NCBI GenBank assembly: GCA_963921825.1
Contig: OY997596.1
Span: 36,013,932-36,077,931, forward strand
DNA from: Erodium maritimum
Taxonomy: Eukaryota; Streptophyta; Magnoliopsida; Geraniales; Geraniaceae
DNA: 64,000 nt
Reading direction: 5' to 3'
Position 1 is the stretch's first letter; the number at the start of each line of letters is the position of its first letter. Positions 1 to 11,714 of the stretch are shown piece by piece. Made by a program: the position numbers and the translations under genes. The notes below the pieces were generated by a model. It had not been told where the DNA came from. It worked only from the letters and a program-made list of their open reading frames with translations, and made no database searches.

Positions 1-1409
1 AACTATGACAGCCCAAAGAGGATGGTGGTATGGCCTTTAAGGACATGTGGGACATGAATCTCGCTCTACTGGCAAAGATGGGTTGGAAATTTTTCACTCA
101 ACCGGACAACTTGGTGGCCGGGTCTTTAAAGCCCAGTACTATCCGACAGGGGATTTCCTTAGTGCATGTGGGGGTTGCAATCCGAGCCACATATGGACGG
201 GGGTGCGGGCTGCCCATAACCTCTTGCGTCAAGGACTACGTTGGAAAATCGGGGATGGTCGTTCCACTCTAGTGGAAGGCATCCCATGGCTAATGGGGAA
301 CGCCCCTACCATTCTGATTCATACCTCCACCACGCCGGATCTTCTGGTATCGGATCTGGTTACTCTATAGAGAGATGCATGGGACGCACAGATGCTCCAT
401 CAAAATTTCCCTCACGGAATAATGGAGGATATACCGCAGGTACTTGTCCCCTTAGCTCACCATGCTAACAGATGGTTCTGGACACACAATGTGCGTGGAG
501 TATACACAGTTAAAGAAGGGTGCAAGGCTCTCTCTCGGGACAAAGGTAGATGGCACCATACTAGGGGGCGGGTGTGTAACGGCTTGGACATGCATCTGGG
601 ATCTGGACACTCAACCCCGTATCAAAACTTTCCTATGGCGGGCGCTCTCGGGGACACTCCAGGTAGCGGTAAATCTTTGAATCAAACATGTTCCTATTTT
701 GGGTATTTTCCCTATTTGTCAGGTCGAGGAGGAAACTACTTTCATCTTCTTTTGCACTGTCCCTCTGCTCAAACCGTTTGGGCTCTAGCCGGATTACTGG
801 TTCGATCTTCTCCCATTACTCTCTACTGGATTGGTTGACTTTGATTCTAGCGTTACTAGACATGAAGACAAAGTATATGGTGGAGATGACCTTGTGGGAA
901 TTATGGAAAGCTAGGAATGGAGTGGTTTGGGACCCGGTTCCCACAGCTCCCCAGAGTACTATAGTTACGGTACTGAGTAATCAGCACAACTGGATTGAGG
1001 CACATACGGGGAGGAAAAAATACATGTACCCCCCCCCCCCCCGGAGCAGGCAGATTGGTTAGGACCCCACCTCCTTCGAAGTGGGTCACAATCAACATGG
1101 ATGGTGCTACGTTTACTGATTCAGGTCAGATCGACTGGGGATGGATTTGCAGGTTAGACCGAGGACATGTGATAGATGGTCGAAGTGGAACGGGTCAGGG
1201 CCAGCTGGGGGCTAAATTCACGGAGACATTGGCAATTTAGCAGGTTCTCCAGTGGGTAAGGGATCAGCCCCGTCCGAGGGTGTGTGAATAGTGATCGGGA
1301 GGCCCGTTCTGTGTCTATCCAATCGTGGTCCGATTTTCATATTCCGGATGCACTTTGATGTATTTTGAACCATTTTAGATAAACACATTGTTTCCTCGTT
1401 TAAAAAAAA
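1..1409 (+). mobile_element. LINE, 3' part of ORF2 (degenerate)
   Basis: Three reading frames on the plus strand together read as the C-terminal part of a plant L1-type ORF2. From about 30 the frame has the post-RT pattern 'LALLAKMGWKFFTQPDNLV'. From about 150-370 it continues as 'LLRQGLRWKIGDGRSTLVEG', the spacer before the zinc-binding reverse-transcriptase tail. Near 1080-1240 an RNase H start is visible (VTINMDGATF...GWICRLDRG). The frame breaks several times, so it is a pseudogene. The element enters from outside the window at base 1 and ends in an A-run at 1402-1409. A run of C at about 1027-1041 sits before the RNase H part. The domain order is seen; the family call rests on motif memory. 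Confidence 0.75.
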
Positions 1410-1970
1410 GTAATAAAAGTAAGAAATCGAACATAATCCTATTGTGGACAAAAAATTAAACATCACCAAAAAGTGCTATCTATTTCTTAAGTTACAATTG
1501 TTTCTCTCTTTTGGTGTTATCTTAGCACAATATGGTAATGTAAGGAATGTGGATGCTCTGACGAAAATTACCAAATCACACGAAAATCGGGCATCCCAAC
1601 AGAAACCAAACAACAAGTTCTGATTCATAGTGTTCTTTCCGTTTTCATGCATATTCACAATATTAAAATGACCTTCTGAACCATCTGTGATCACATGGGT
1701 CGAAAGAGTTAAAATCTGACTTGATAAATGACCCTCGTAAAGAACATTTTAGACGTATTAGGTTATGTAAAATGAATCTGTTTCATTACATGAAAGTATA
1801 TTAAGTCTGGTGGTAGAACAGTGCTCATAGTTTGAGTTTCTTTCGAACAACAAAACCAATAAGTTCGGAACACGCTATATATTTATCGTCTATAGTGTTA
1901 GAAATATGCAGGAACACTCAGCAAAAGTATTATATCAAGTACAAGAGTTCACAACAAAATGGATCTTGAT
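1410..1970. other. Spacer / 3' UTR of choline kinase
   Basis: AT-rich DNA with no convincing coding frame. The part nearest 1970 must hold the 3' UTR and polyadenylation region of the minus-strand choline kinase gene. I could not place its end. Confidence 0.5.
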
Positions 1971-4396
1971 TCAAGGGGAGGAGGATTCCAGCATGAGGGC
2001 GGGCTTTCTCAACCAGTACTGCTCGAACCTCTGCCTCGCGTACTCCTTATAGTCGAAATCTATGCTGTTTAGGTAACTCTGCCAAAACAACAAATGTGTT
2101 AATGCCTTGAAACAACCAAACATCAGGTATGTATATGCAAGCAAGAAAAGAGGCCTAGGTGTAGGCGTAGGCGTACCGAAATTATACCCCACAAACCCCA
2201 GAACAAATGGTTTGCCAGAGTGTACTTCTCTGCAGCATCTACCAGCTCTGCAACTTCACCATCATCTGGTTCACACCCTATACAATATCGGAATGTTACA
2301 TCATATTCTTTAGGTGTTCTCTTGTTCTGATTCACATGAAACTAACCTGAAGATTTGAGGTATGTCCTGACAAAGTTTTGTCGCTCTTTGCAATCTGTTG
2401 GCAATTTCGAATGCATAAATATACTAACACTGCACTCCCAAAGATAAAAGAGCAACAACGTAAGAATAGGTAGGTACCTGGGTATCGACTGTAGTCTAAC
2501 ACATGAGGCGTGTCTGAGTGATAATTTGCTGCCATTTCACAGAAGTGATTCGCAAAGTCATAAGCAACTGGATTAAAACTTGCATACTCGTAATCCTGTA
2601 AATTCAACATAAATTGTCATGACAAAGCCTATGGGAAACCTCCATACTCATAAATCCAGTAAATTTGAATAACATAAATTGCTGTCAAAAGCATTACAAA
2701 CGATTCCTATGGATGTACCAATGCATACTAATGAAATAAGCCTTGCTTAAATGGGAAATTCAGATAACTTGGATGAATATGTAAGTGGAACAACCCGATT
2801 TAACCAGCACAGACAACCAAATAAGTGTTAAAAACTAAATGAAAATTTTCATGAATGGGCTTGGAAATGCTGTCAACAGAGCAGGATGGGAAAAATGATT
2901 TTATTTGTCACAACTTGAGATTGTATATATCACCAATCAGCTCTAAGGTTATTACATGAATAAATGAGGAAAGATACTATCTTTTGCTGTGCAGCTTTCA
3001 ATTTACATCGAGCAACAAAGGTTATTAAATAAATAAAAGAATTTAAGAAGTTGGGTAACCCCAACTTTTTCTTTTCAGCTAACAAGTTGAAGGTCATAGG
3101 TTGAGTTAAAATTAACAAACATTTCGAGACTTATAAGCAGTTTGATTAAATATAAATTAATCAAAACACCTCTTAGAATAATTGCTATGTTAGTTTCAAG
3201 AGTTAGGGGAAAAAAAGGTTCGAAAATAGAAGATGTCAACATCTGATAAGACATATTAATCGGAATAGACCATTGGTATCGGTATCGTTCAAAAGCAGGT
3301 CAGAAGAGCTAACCAACGCTCAATGTGGTAGAATTATTCCCAATTAAAAATTTGTTGAAATCCCAGCCCATAAGCTCAAGTGCCAGCAAAGATTAACCAT
3401 CTATTTAGATTCGTAATACCGTATATTCATTTTTTTCTCTCACAATAATAGCTTCTGTCTCAAGCAGTTAAAAATAGAATTGTGAATAGCAAATGATTAA
3501 ATTAGAAACATACTATTATGGTGAGTGATCTCGTCTCCTCGTCCAGCATTATATTACCATACTGCAGATCATTGTGACAAAACCCGATATCTTGACGGGT
3601 CTTCGATAATTCCTTCTCCAGCATATTAACTTCCTCCTCCAGAACATCCAAGTTGAACTTTTTTGCTTCTTTCAGGGAACACAAATTTTTGGCCACCCGA
3701 AGCCAGTTTCTGTGTAAGACAAATGAAATGAAAGACTGAAAGGGACATTTCAACTAACGCGAAACAGACACACACCTTATCCTGTTCCAGAGAAATACAC
3801 GCTTGGGACCAGGCATATCCAGACCGTGGAATTCTCTCAATTTAGCCGCTATCAGAGCAGATATTTCAGGATCGCGAAGATCAGCATCTGTAAGCGTCTG
3901 AAATTGAAAATGGATCTAATTGATAAGTTTCAAGCATAATATATATGTTTCAAGAACCTAAGATGCAGAACGAGTACAGCAACAAGCTATCTTTTGGGAA
4001 CGAACACATGAATAGAACAAGCTTAGTGAATTGAAAATAGAGACATACCCTAGCATGAATGAACTCCTCAATCCTTCCATCTGTGAACCTTCCAAGAAGC
4101 TGAGGGCCCTGGCCATTGTGTGACATGCACTCAAACGTGCGAATTTCATCATCCCTGTTGAAGAAAACATCCACACCTTCTCCATAAACCCGAACGAGGG
4201 CCTTGCGATGAAGTTGCCCGTTTTTGGTGGGCCAGATGAGCTGGTAAACCTCGTTAGTCATAGCACCTTTCAGCGGTATCACCTCCAACTTATTCATATC
4301 GTCCACCACGTCGCCCCAATCAGAACCCACAGATTGCAGGACTTTTGTCAGCTCTTTCGGCAAGTCTTTGAGTAAGGTGTCTATCTTTAAGGCCAT
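1971..4396 (-). CDS. CK: Choline kinase, 7 coding exons
   Basis: Phosphorylates choline with ATP to give phosphocholine, the first step of the CDP-choline route to phosphatidylcholine; family members are cytosolic. Exons, in order of reading: 4396-4049, 3897-3776, 3709-3514, 2595-2478, 2394-2347, 2277-2177, 2078-1971. All introns are GT-AG and phases match, giving 1041 nt, 346 aa plus stop, about the normal length for plant choline kinases. Exon 5 is only 48 nt and was found by phase matching. Catalytic features are present: HNDLQYGN (residues 202-209), which holds the catalytic Asp, followed directly by DYEYASFNP (223-231), the metal-binding choline kinase motif. The N-terminal half carries the nucleotide-binding lobe ([12 protein letters not shown]). 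The C-terminus [15 protein letters not shown] is typical. No stop or frameshift was seen, so the gene looks functional. An ethanolamine kinase is less likely given the overall match. Confidence 0.93.
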
Positions 4397-4421
4397 TTCA
4401 GTATGGACTCAAACCTTTCAG

Positions 4422-4969
4422 CTGTTACAAAACTCTACCTGTGACAGTAATCACAGGATGATCAGAAAAATAACCTTCAGGTGACAATGATAGCCCATAC
4501 ATTGACCAAAAGCAAGATTAGTCCGAAGATAATTGAAGAGAATTCTCTTAAACAGCATGCAACCCAGAAGTGTTAGAAAACTGAGATCAGAAGTTCCAAA
4601 AGTAGCAACAAAACATTACCCAATTGAAGAAAACTTCAGAAACCCAAATTAACATTAACATCACAAAAGAAATCCAACAGCCCACATCAAATTGAAAGCG
4701 AAAAATCAGTAAATAGCAAATCCCAGTTCAAATTGAATTGATTACCCTCTTCAAAATCATCAAAAAAAGAAACCCAAAAGTTGAACTATAAAAATCAGAT
4801 TCAAAACCTACACCCACATGCAAAAGAAACAATGCCCGCAACAAATTTATCGGAAGCAAATTGAAGCATGACAGAACGAACCCACAAGCACAAACATGCA
4901 AAGAACAATTTCCCCAACAGCAGAAAAGAACCCAGAAGCTAAAACAGAGAATTAGCATAGAAAACTCAC
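4422..4969 (-). other. 5' UTR intron of choline kinase
   Basis: On the minus strand a donor AAG|GTGAGT at 4970/4969 and an acceptor TAACAG at 4427-4422 frame a 548-bp intron. It leaves about 25 nt of leader before the ATG at 4396. The intron is AT-rich and lacks coding frames. Leader introns are common in plant housekeeping genes and often raise expression; that effect is inferred here. Confidence 0.65.
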
Positions 4970-5086
4970 CTTATAAAGCTTCAAGCAAGTGAAGTTGCAA
5001 AAAGGGAGACAAAGAAGCAGAAGTGATGATCGGTGACGGTGAGGGAAAAAAATTAAGCCTCAAGCACACAGAACAATAATTGAAGT

Positions 5087-5310
5087 TGTGAGATTTATAG
5101 CCTAGAAGTAAGATTTTTTAAAAATAAAAATAAAATAACAAAGAATCAACAATTAACTACCATTTATTTAAGAATTAAAGTCAGTATCAGTTATCAGCTT
5201 TGTTTCTTTTCTTTTCTCAACAAACAAACAGAGCGCGTATCTGTTCGGACACCAAACTCCCGTAACCGTCTGTCGTGCTGAATCAGCCAATCATAGAAGA
5301 ACACGTGGAC
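5087..5310 (-). promoter_or_regulatory. Choline kinase core promoter: TATA box, CAAT and G-box
   Basis: Reading the minus strand, TATAAAT lies at 5099-5093, about 120 bp before the leader donor, placing the transcription start near 5065. Further upstream are a CCAAT pentamer (5287-5291, plus strand) and a palindromic G-box CACGTG (5302-5307). The elements are seen; their use is inferred. Confidence 0.55.
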
Positions 5311-5835
5311 GAAACTTAACCGGAGCTGAATCTCCGTCGAGATTCCGCTATCTGTGGTGGAGATTTGACGGCATCGAATCAGTCAAGGGTCTTACTATTC
5401 TGATATTTAAAATAAATAAGGAAAAGGACGTTTAAATTACTTGTCAACGTACCTGGCCAATAGACATCCGACAGCTGTAGGAGTAGATTTATGAGAAAGA
5501 CGTCGTTTGGAGTGACGAAAATGGTTACATACCATACCACCGGTCTGTTCCTTTGACTGAATCCAGTTCTTGTAATAATCATTTTGGAAATCTATAGAAT
5601 CTGATTCCATTAACATTTTGTTGGGTCGAAATTGATGCATGAAAAAGTATTTGGGTGTCCTATATACATATAGAAAAAGAGGTGTGCCCACACACAATAT
5701 TATATTAGGGTGTATAAAATGGTATGATAAAAATAACACGACTATCTTTTTTTAATCTAAGTGTTGGTATTTTTTATTTCCGTGTACATTTTGTATTTAA
5801 GGAAATATATCATACACAAATTGTCAAAACATCTT
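5311..5835. other. Intergenic spacer
   Basis: AT-rich sequence between the choline kinase promoter and a LINE tail. Two overlapping minus-strand open frames (5379-5739) show no family resemblance and biased low-complexity stretches, so I do not call them genes. The last bases (ttgtcaaaacatctt, 5821-5835) form one side of the LINE target-site duplication. Confidence 0.5.
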
Positions 5836-6652
5836 CTTTTCTTTTCTTCTTTTTTTTTTGACCAAAAAAGTGTAATTTCATTAATAAGAAATTATAATAT
5901 AAGCACACGTTAAGGAAGTAGAGAAGAGTAGACAAAAACCACATTATTCACAGTTCTTTTGAAAAATACAATCGTCACAGACGGTTTTGAAAATACGAAG
6001 GAGGTCGGCAGTAGCAGTCTCCGAGATGCCATCAAGGCCGTCGTAAAGGCATGAAGGAGTGGTGGTTGGTGAGAAAATGGTACTGGAAGTCCCGGCCCAA
6101 CCCATAGACCAGGACTGCATCAGTAAAAGGAGGTAAGGCCTATACCAAGGACCCCTCCAAAACCGGTCCCTGAGGCCTCGAGTGCCTAACATTCCTCATG
6201 TCGAGACTGCTTACCAGCCCTCGCCTGATCGTCCCTGGGTGCATCTGTAGCAGTCTGCTTGACTCCGCCAGTAGAGGAAACTCCAATGTCTTCATTCCCA
6301 CTAGAAATAGGCGTTGAAACTTCAGCGTCCCTAGAAATAGGCGTTGGAACTTCAGTGTCCCGGCTACCACAGAGCTGGTCGGGCACCAAGTTCTTCCAAC
6401 CCGGATCGACTACCCCGGAATGGGCGTTGCCCCGAGCCCCTATAGGATTAGATACAATGCTCGGGTAAACCCGCAGGGCCCTCCCAAGAGACGGTGTGCC
6501 CTTAGATACAATGCCTGGGGAAATCCGCCCATAGAAAAAGTGACTGCCAACTTCGGCTCCACCCAGTCCGTCGCGTACGACCTACCCTACTTGACCTTCT
6601 GGTACTCCAAGAGAGAGGTCCCAAACTTCAAATCACCTCGGACCTCCAGCTT

Positions 6653-7511
6653 GCAATCCCGCATGATATGCCCCATCCGCCCACAGTTGTAGCAGAAACT
6701 TCACAGCTTGGAATAAGTGAGCTCAACCCTAACAGGGTCTGGGAAATCCGTAAACCGAAGCATCAGTCCTCGTTTGAGAGGTTGGTCAATGAGATGCCAG
6801 TACCGTATCCGTATTGTACCTCCCCAACACATGCCCCATTTATTTCCCAACACGTCCACACATGCCCCCAAGGTATCCCCAATCGTTTGGCATGTCGCCT
6901 TTGTTCGGACCAATGAGGGGCATGCCTCGAACGTGAACCCACAACTGAATGTGGTCCAACACGAGGGGATCTCGAGCACAAGGGCAGAGGTCTCCCAATA
7001 GTAGTGGGCGCCCATCAAAGCACCAGGGCTCATTGGCCCTAACCTAAGCCCTAGCCTCTTCCTTCTTGAAATACAATCTGAATAGACCCGGACCTAGTTC
7101 GTTGACGATCAAGCCATCCGCCGCTCGGCCCCAAGCGGTGGTGATGATTCGTAGGAACGTCTTTTTCCGCGGTGCCTTGTCCGACCATAGTCGCCCTACC
7201 ATTCCCCATTGTTGTCTGGCGATAACTACATAGTTAGCCGGAGAATAAGGGACAACTACATCGACTTCCTCGTCGTCCTCAATGGAACACAAAGAGACAC
7301 CATCTTGGAGAGCCTCCAACGAGGCATGTAGGTCCAGGTCATCTGCAGTAGGAGGAGACGGAGGTTCTTCAAGCGACAGGGGAATCAGTCGGGCACAAGC
7401 CATGCCTTGCGAGACAGTAAGGCAGGCCGGAGTCAGGGGGATTTTGTCCCAATTAGGGAGACAACGTCCTAGACCTAAAGCCTTTGCCGCAGTTTGAGGG
7501 AGGGCCGCCAC
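6653..7511 (-). pseudogene. LINE ORF1, DUF4283 and zinc-knuckle part
   Basis: The frame at 7511-7044 reads as the N-terminal side of a DUF4283 domain, with blocks such as RKKTFLRIITTAWGRAADGL and GPGLFRLYFKKEE. The domain continues in the next frame (7033-6701) with LMGAHYYWETSALV and PVRVELTYSKL. A complete CCHC zinc knuckle follows at 6694-6653 (CYNCGRMGHIMRDC, spacing CX2CX4HX4C). DUF4283 plus zinc knuckle is the usual nucleic-acid-binding ORF1 of plant L1 elements. A frameshift near 7040 and later stops make it a pseudogene. Its N-terminus continues at 10251-10649 beyond the LTR insertion. Confidence 0.75.
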
Positions 7512-7514
7512 TAG

Positions 7515-10245
7515 TGTAAGACCCGCCCCCGGTCGATCCCGGTAGAACCGGTGAATCCTAGCTAAGTTTGACTTTCGGCCGGAAAAGTCAACCGATGACT
7601 CGGAAAGTCATTCGGGACCTTTCCGGGGCCCAAAAAGCTTAGCCATTAGCACGGTTAGCTTAGTTGGGTCGTTTCCTTCAGTTTGACTGTAATATTGTTA
7701 AAGTCAACTGTCAGTCAAACTCGGGCTTAATATCGGTGTTTTGTCGATAAATCTTGGAAAGATGGAAAATTATTAAGTAGGAGTGACCTCACATGACACT
7801 TGTCATGCTTGGCTTGGAGGATGAGATTTGGGGCTCCAAATGACCCTCATACCCTCCTAAGTTACCTTTAAAGGGATAAGACCTTAAGGGCTTTTGAGTA
7901 AATTGACATTTTAGGTCATTTAAAAGGAAAGAGAGCAACAATTCAGCCCATTTGCTATTGTTGCAGCCGAAAATCACAAGAGAGAGGAGAGGAGGAGCTC
8001 ACTTTCTTGAGGAAGAAGATAGAGAAGAAAGCTTGGATTTTGGAGCTTGTTCTTGGTCCTTTTGCCTTCATTTTCACTTCATCTTCTCCATCTCAACCAT
8101 CTAGAGGTAAGGATGCTCTCAACTCTCCATTTCTTCCACTTCCAATCTTTGGGTTTTGTGGGTTTTGACTTAAAAGTTGAAGAACTTGCTTATTTCATTG
8201 ATTGCTTAGAGAAGAAGTAGTGAAGTAGGTTGTTGGATTGAGTTTTGGTTGAAGTTTGATGAACCCATTGAGGGTGTAGTTGCTGGGTATCTTTCGTTAA
8301 TTATTTTGGAGCTAGGAGAGTTTAGAAATGGAGTTTGTGTTGAGATTTTTGTGAAATTCGAGTTGGGGAAGAAAGGGGAAGGAGCTGGTCAGGTCTGATA
8401 CGGAATCTGACCCGGACCGGGCCAGGTACCGGCACGGCATGCCGCACGGACCGGGCCAGGTACCGGCACGGAACGGGCCTAGTACCGGCACGGCACACGG
8501 CACGGGACGGGCGGGAGTCCGGCACGGGACCTGATACGGTCCGTGTCGCTCTCCGGGACGGTCTGTGATGCGTTCCGTGCTGGATTTCGGGCCGGCCTGT
8601 GACATGGTCCGTGCCATGTTCCGGCACGGCAAGCCTCACGGCCCGTATGACATTCCGGATCAGATCCCCAGAGCCCAAAACCCTTCCTTTTAGCTCAATT
8701 TGATTCCCACATTTCCTCTTCAAACTTTGATCCATTTCTGAACATTGTTGTGTGTTTTGAGGAGAAGAACACTTGGTTGAGGAATCTAATTTGTGGTCTT
8801 TTGGTGGTTCAAAACCTTGGAACCAAGCTAGGAAAGAAGGAGGAGCGTGGACCCGAGTTAGAGGAGCACTTATCACGCCGGGACCCGAGTGAAGAATGAA
8901 GAGGTGACCACCGGGCTTATCGTCAGAGTTGTAAGAGGAAGACCTTGAGGTAGGGAAAGCCTTAACCTCTCGTTTACGTTGCTTAGTATGCATGTTAGGC
9001 TAATAAAAAGTAGAAAGGTCCTAGATATGCCTATAGGATGCGAATAACTAGCATAATCGTCTTTCAATTACTAATAATCGGAAATGTCTAGTTGTGAACG
9101 ATTAGGATGCCAATCACTAGTGTAATTCGCTTTCAATACTTGGGAATTGGTTGTCTAGTAGAGGAGCCTTGGCAAAGCCCTCGGATTAGTTGCGTGTTAG
9201 GATCACATGCTTGGTTGTTGGTTGCTTAGTGGATAGGCTAAAGAGTCTAATGGAACTAGTTGAATTGCATGTGTGAATGCTCTTTTGAAGGTTTTTATGA
9301 TTGGCTGATTCAACTCGTACTTGATCATTGATTGTATTCGAATGATTACTTGTTTTACTTAAATGGTTGCTTGGAGCATCGAGTATGACTGGTTGTACCG
9401 AGCGGTGCAATCAGGTGATCGATGCCCCGTTGGTTCGAGACTGGTAAGTGAATGGTAAGTTGTGATTGTGTGATTGGTGTGCTATGATTACGTGATTCGT
9501 GTACTGTGTGTTGTGGTGAACTGGTGATGTGTGAGCTATGTGTGGAAATGAATTGGTGGCTGTTGAGATTGGATTGTTTCGTGTTTCGGTTGAGTGCGTT
9601 ATTCAATTATTAACCGTTTATTATTGAATTTTCCAAGTGTATGCTTCCTATGGGAGTAATACCTTGGTTCCCGAGGACCTAAAATCCTTTGGAGGCGTTT
9701 TTGAGACTTCCGACGATATGTGCCCTGAAGGGTGTTTCCGATAGTCTCAATGATATGCGTCTCCTCTGGATTGGAGGGAAAATCCGAGAGGACACATCAT
9801 ATGTGGATCGGAGGGTGGAGACTTCATGTGCCACGACATTGGTTTGGTTATTCGTTACTTGTGTTTGTTGAGATCTATCTCGTTGACTTGCTGCTGACTT
9901 AATTGAATTTAAGGTCCACTTGTTATGTGTTTTCCCTACTGAGCGCAAGCTCACCCCTATGAGTTTATTGTTGTGTTTACAGGCTTGATTGAGGAGTAGA
10001 AGCTCGGGAGCTTCTCGGTGTGGGTGCTTTGTAGAGACTTCGTCGTGTCACTTTACTATTTTGAACAAACTTTGTAGAGGTTTATTACTACACCCCTGGA
10101 GGGTTATTTGTGTTTTCAACTGGATTTGTGTAGTTGAGCTTCTTATTAGAGATTTTCAAGAACTAATTGTCGAATTATTGCTTTATCGTCATTTATTACT
10201 AGTCATGCCTCGGGTCCGGGCAAGAACCGGATTTGGGGCGTGACA
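7515..10245 (+). mobile_element. Solo LTR (2731 bp) of a Gypsy-type element
   Basis: The element starts TGTAAGACCCGCCCCCGG and ends GGATTTGGGGCGTGACA, so it has TG...CA ends. It is flanked by a perfect 5-bp duplication ACTAG (7510-7514 and 10246-10250). It shares its first ~170 bp, central blocks and 3' terminus with the LTR at 46181-50915, and its 3' terminus with the 2.9-kb LTRs of the Gypsy element at 32-43 kb. No internal region or second LTR exists here, so it arose by LTR-LTR recombination. It is inserted in LINE ORF1. A GC-rich degenerate repeat built on 'ccggcacgg' occupies 8400-8640, and a conserved hairpin lies at 9940-9953. Confidence 0.88.
8400..8640 (+). repeat. GC-rich degenerate tandem repeat in LTR
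   Basis: Short units such as 'gggccaggtaccggcacgg' recur, giving long accidental open frames on the minus strand (8312-8993) full of Arg and Pro. The same LTR position in the 46181-50915 copy holds a related 'cggaacggg' repeat (about 46960-47120). I regard the frames as by-products. Confidence 0.7.
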
Positions 10246-10250
10246 ACTAG

Positions 10251-10649
10251 AGCCTCCCGAGGAGCATCAACGACCGAGTTCGTTATCGGTGATTTTTCTT
10301 TTGTTGGGTCCCGTGGAAACGGGAGACAGAGGGAAAGCGGTGGAGTATCAAGAACGGTGGACTGAGAATCAGCAGCAACCGTGTATGGTGGAGCCTTGAC
10401 CGGCGGTGAGGTACGTGGGGTCAAAACCACCGCCCTATGTTTCACCGGGCGTCCTCGACGCGGCTTTGTCGGCGATAGTGGGTGAGAGGCCCCTATGGAG
10501 AAGGGAACCACGACCAAAGACGAGGCAGTAAGAGGAGTATGAGTGATTGATATGAAGAGAGCTGCAGACAACAACGGTGGCGTGGGAATGGTGTGCTTCA
10601 GTTTCCTCTTTCGTCGAGGATTTGAAGTCGAAGGGTTTGATGTAGACAC
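10251..10649 (-). pseudogene. LINE ORF1 N-terminus with AT-hook
   Basis: This is the 5' part of the ORF1 interrupted at 7510/10246. It starts MSTSNPSTSNPRRKRKLK and is rich in Pro, Ser and Thr. It carries an AT-hook-like core KPRRGRP about 70 residues in, which could bind AT-rich DNA. The same KPRRGRP core recurs in the ORF1 of the LINE at 23-25 kb (about 24850), which supports a shared family. The frame runs off into the LTR. Function is inferred from the motif only. Confidence 0.6.
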
Positions 10650-10811
10650 AGTCTACTGCATGGATGACGACAGAACCAGACCGACAAAAACGTAATAGTA
10701 AAGAGCATGTCGACGACCGGAACAAAAAGATCAAAGACGGTTTAAACTAGAGTTTATAGTCCAAGTATCGAGAGAGTTTTGCAGATGGCTCATTTTTGTC
10801 AATAACATCTT

Positions 10812-11209
10812 ACTTGTATTTGTAAATTGTGTATGAGTATTTTATCAAGCATTATCCTGCATTCATCCGGCCAAAAATATTTCTTACTGAATATTTAATT
10901 TGGTTTAATTAAAGCACGTGTGTGTGGATAAGATCAATCATGTAACATGTATAGGGAGTTGAGATATAAGTTGACAATTGAAAGAGTGATGTGTACACGG
11001 TCATTTGTTGCCACCTAGGGAGGTAGATGGAGTTAGGTAGGGCTAGACATTATTCCAAACTGTAAACAATCAAACTTGTAATTCTTTATTATACCACAAA
11101 TCATGTTCCACAAAATGTACTCTTATAATTATATCACGAGTTGTGGTTGTTCTTGATAACCACTTTAGAGTAGCAAAGACTTGTGAAAACGTATCGTTCT
11201 TATTATGTA
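10812..11209. other. Intergenic spacer
   Basis: AT-rich, no supported gene. A CACGTG core at 10916-10921 is followed by a short GT run (10919-10925). The region ends where a Helitron-type terminus begins. Confidence 0.4.
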
Positions 11210-11714
11210 CTAGGTGTTTGGCACCGCGCGATGCGCGGTGCAAGGCGTGAGGAAAAAATTGTGATATTTGTGTAGTAGAGATGCAGTATGTTTGTTGTTG
11301 CATATGGAATTGGAGCCGGTGATTAAGACGGGTCCATGCATGGTGTGAGAGAGGGCGTATGATATTTGTGTGTTGGAGATGCGATTTGGTTGTTGTTATA
11401 GATGGTATTCGAGATGTTGATTAGGCCGGTGACATAAATTTGACTTGTATTGGAGTGATATACATTTTAGTAATAATTTGGTATAATTATTTTTATGTCA
11501 ATAAAACGTAACTCATCCAATGATATTTAACATCCAGAAAACTGCCAATAAAAATGTGTCCCAAATTGAAAGGTTGAATAAATCGCTACTGATTATATGT
11601 TTTAAATTGTTCTACAATTAAAAGTGCGTGACAAACTTATTTGAATCACGGGAGCAATATACACACTATAAAAAGTTCGATAACAGTCTCCTAACAACAA
11701 TTCAGATTCCTTAG
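11210..11714 (-). mobile_element. Probable Helitron, 3' end at 11210
   Basis: On the minus strand a GC-rich perfect hairpin (stem GCACCGCGC / GCGCGGTGC, loop 3 nt, 11241-11221) is followed after 7 nt by CTAG (11213-11210) and then T. This is the Helitron 3' signature of a hairpin plus CTRR inserted next to T. The 5' end is much less certain: TCTCTAAGG preceded by A at about 11714 would give a 0.5-kb non-autonomous copy. Two ~75-bp direct repeats (about 11262-11337 and 11362-11436, sharing 'gatatttgtgt...gagatgc') lie inside. No RepHel coding sequence is present. Confidence 0.5.

Larger units (their letters stand above)
5836..10795 (-). mobile_element. LINE carrying only ORF1, split by a solo LTR
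   Basis: Minus-strand non-LTR element. Its 3' tail is the T-run at about 5844-5859 followed by 'gaccaaaaaagtgtaattt', a tail type common in plant L1s. Flanks show an imperfect duplication: ttgtcaaaacatctt (5821-5835) against ttgtcaataacatctt (10796-10811). The coding part is an ORF1 (10649-10251, then 7509-about 6600). It is followed by roughly 750 bp of 3' sequence with no trace of endonuclease, RT or RNase H. Removing the LTR at 7515-10245 and one 5-bp duplication leaves about 2.2 kb. It could be a deleted L1 or a non-autonomous family. Confidence 0.7.

Noticed and set aside
1018..1045. Run of C bases as a possible special structure
   Set aside because: Simple homopolymer expansion inside a dead LINE; also a common site of sequencing error.
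8322..8993. 223-aa open frame rich in Arg and Pro
   Set aside because: It overlaps the GC-rich 'ccggcacgg' repeat of a solo LTR, on the strand opposite to the element; no coding signature.
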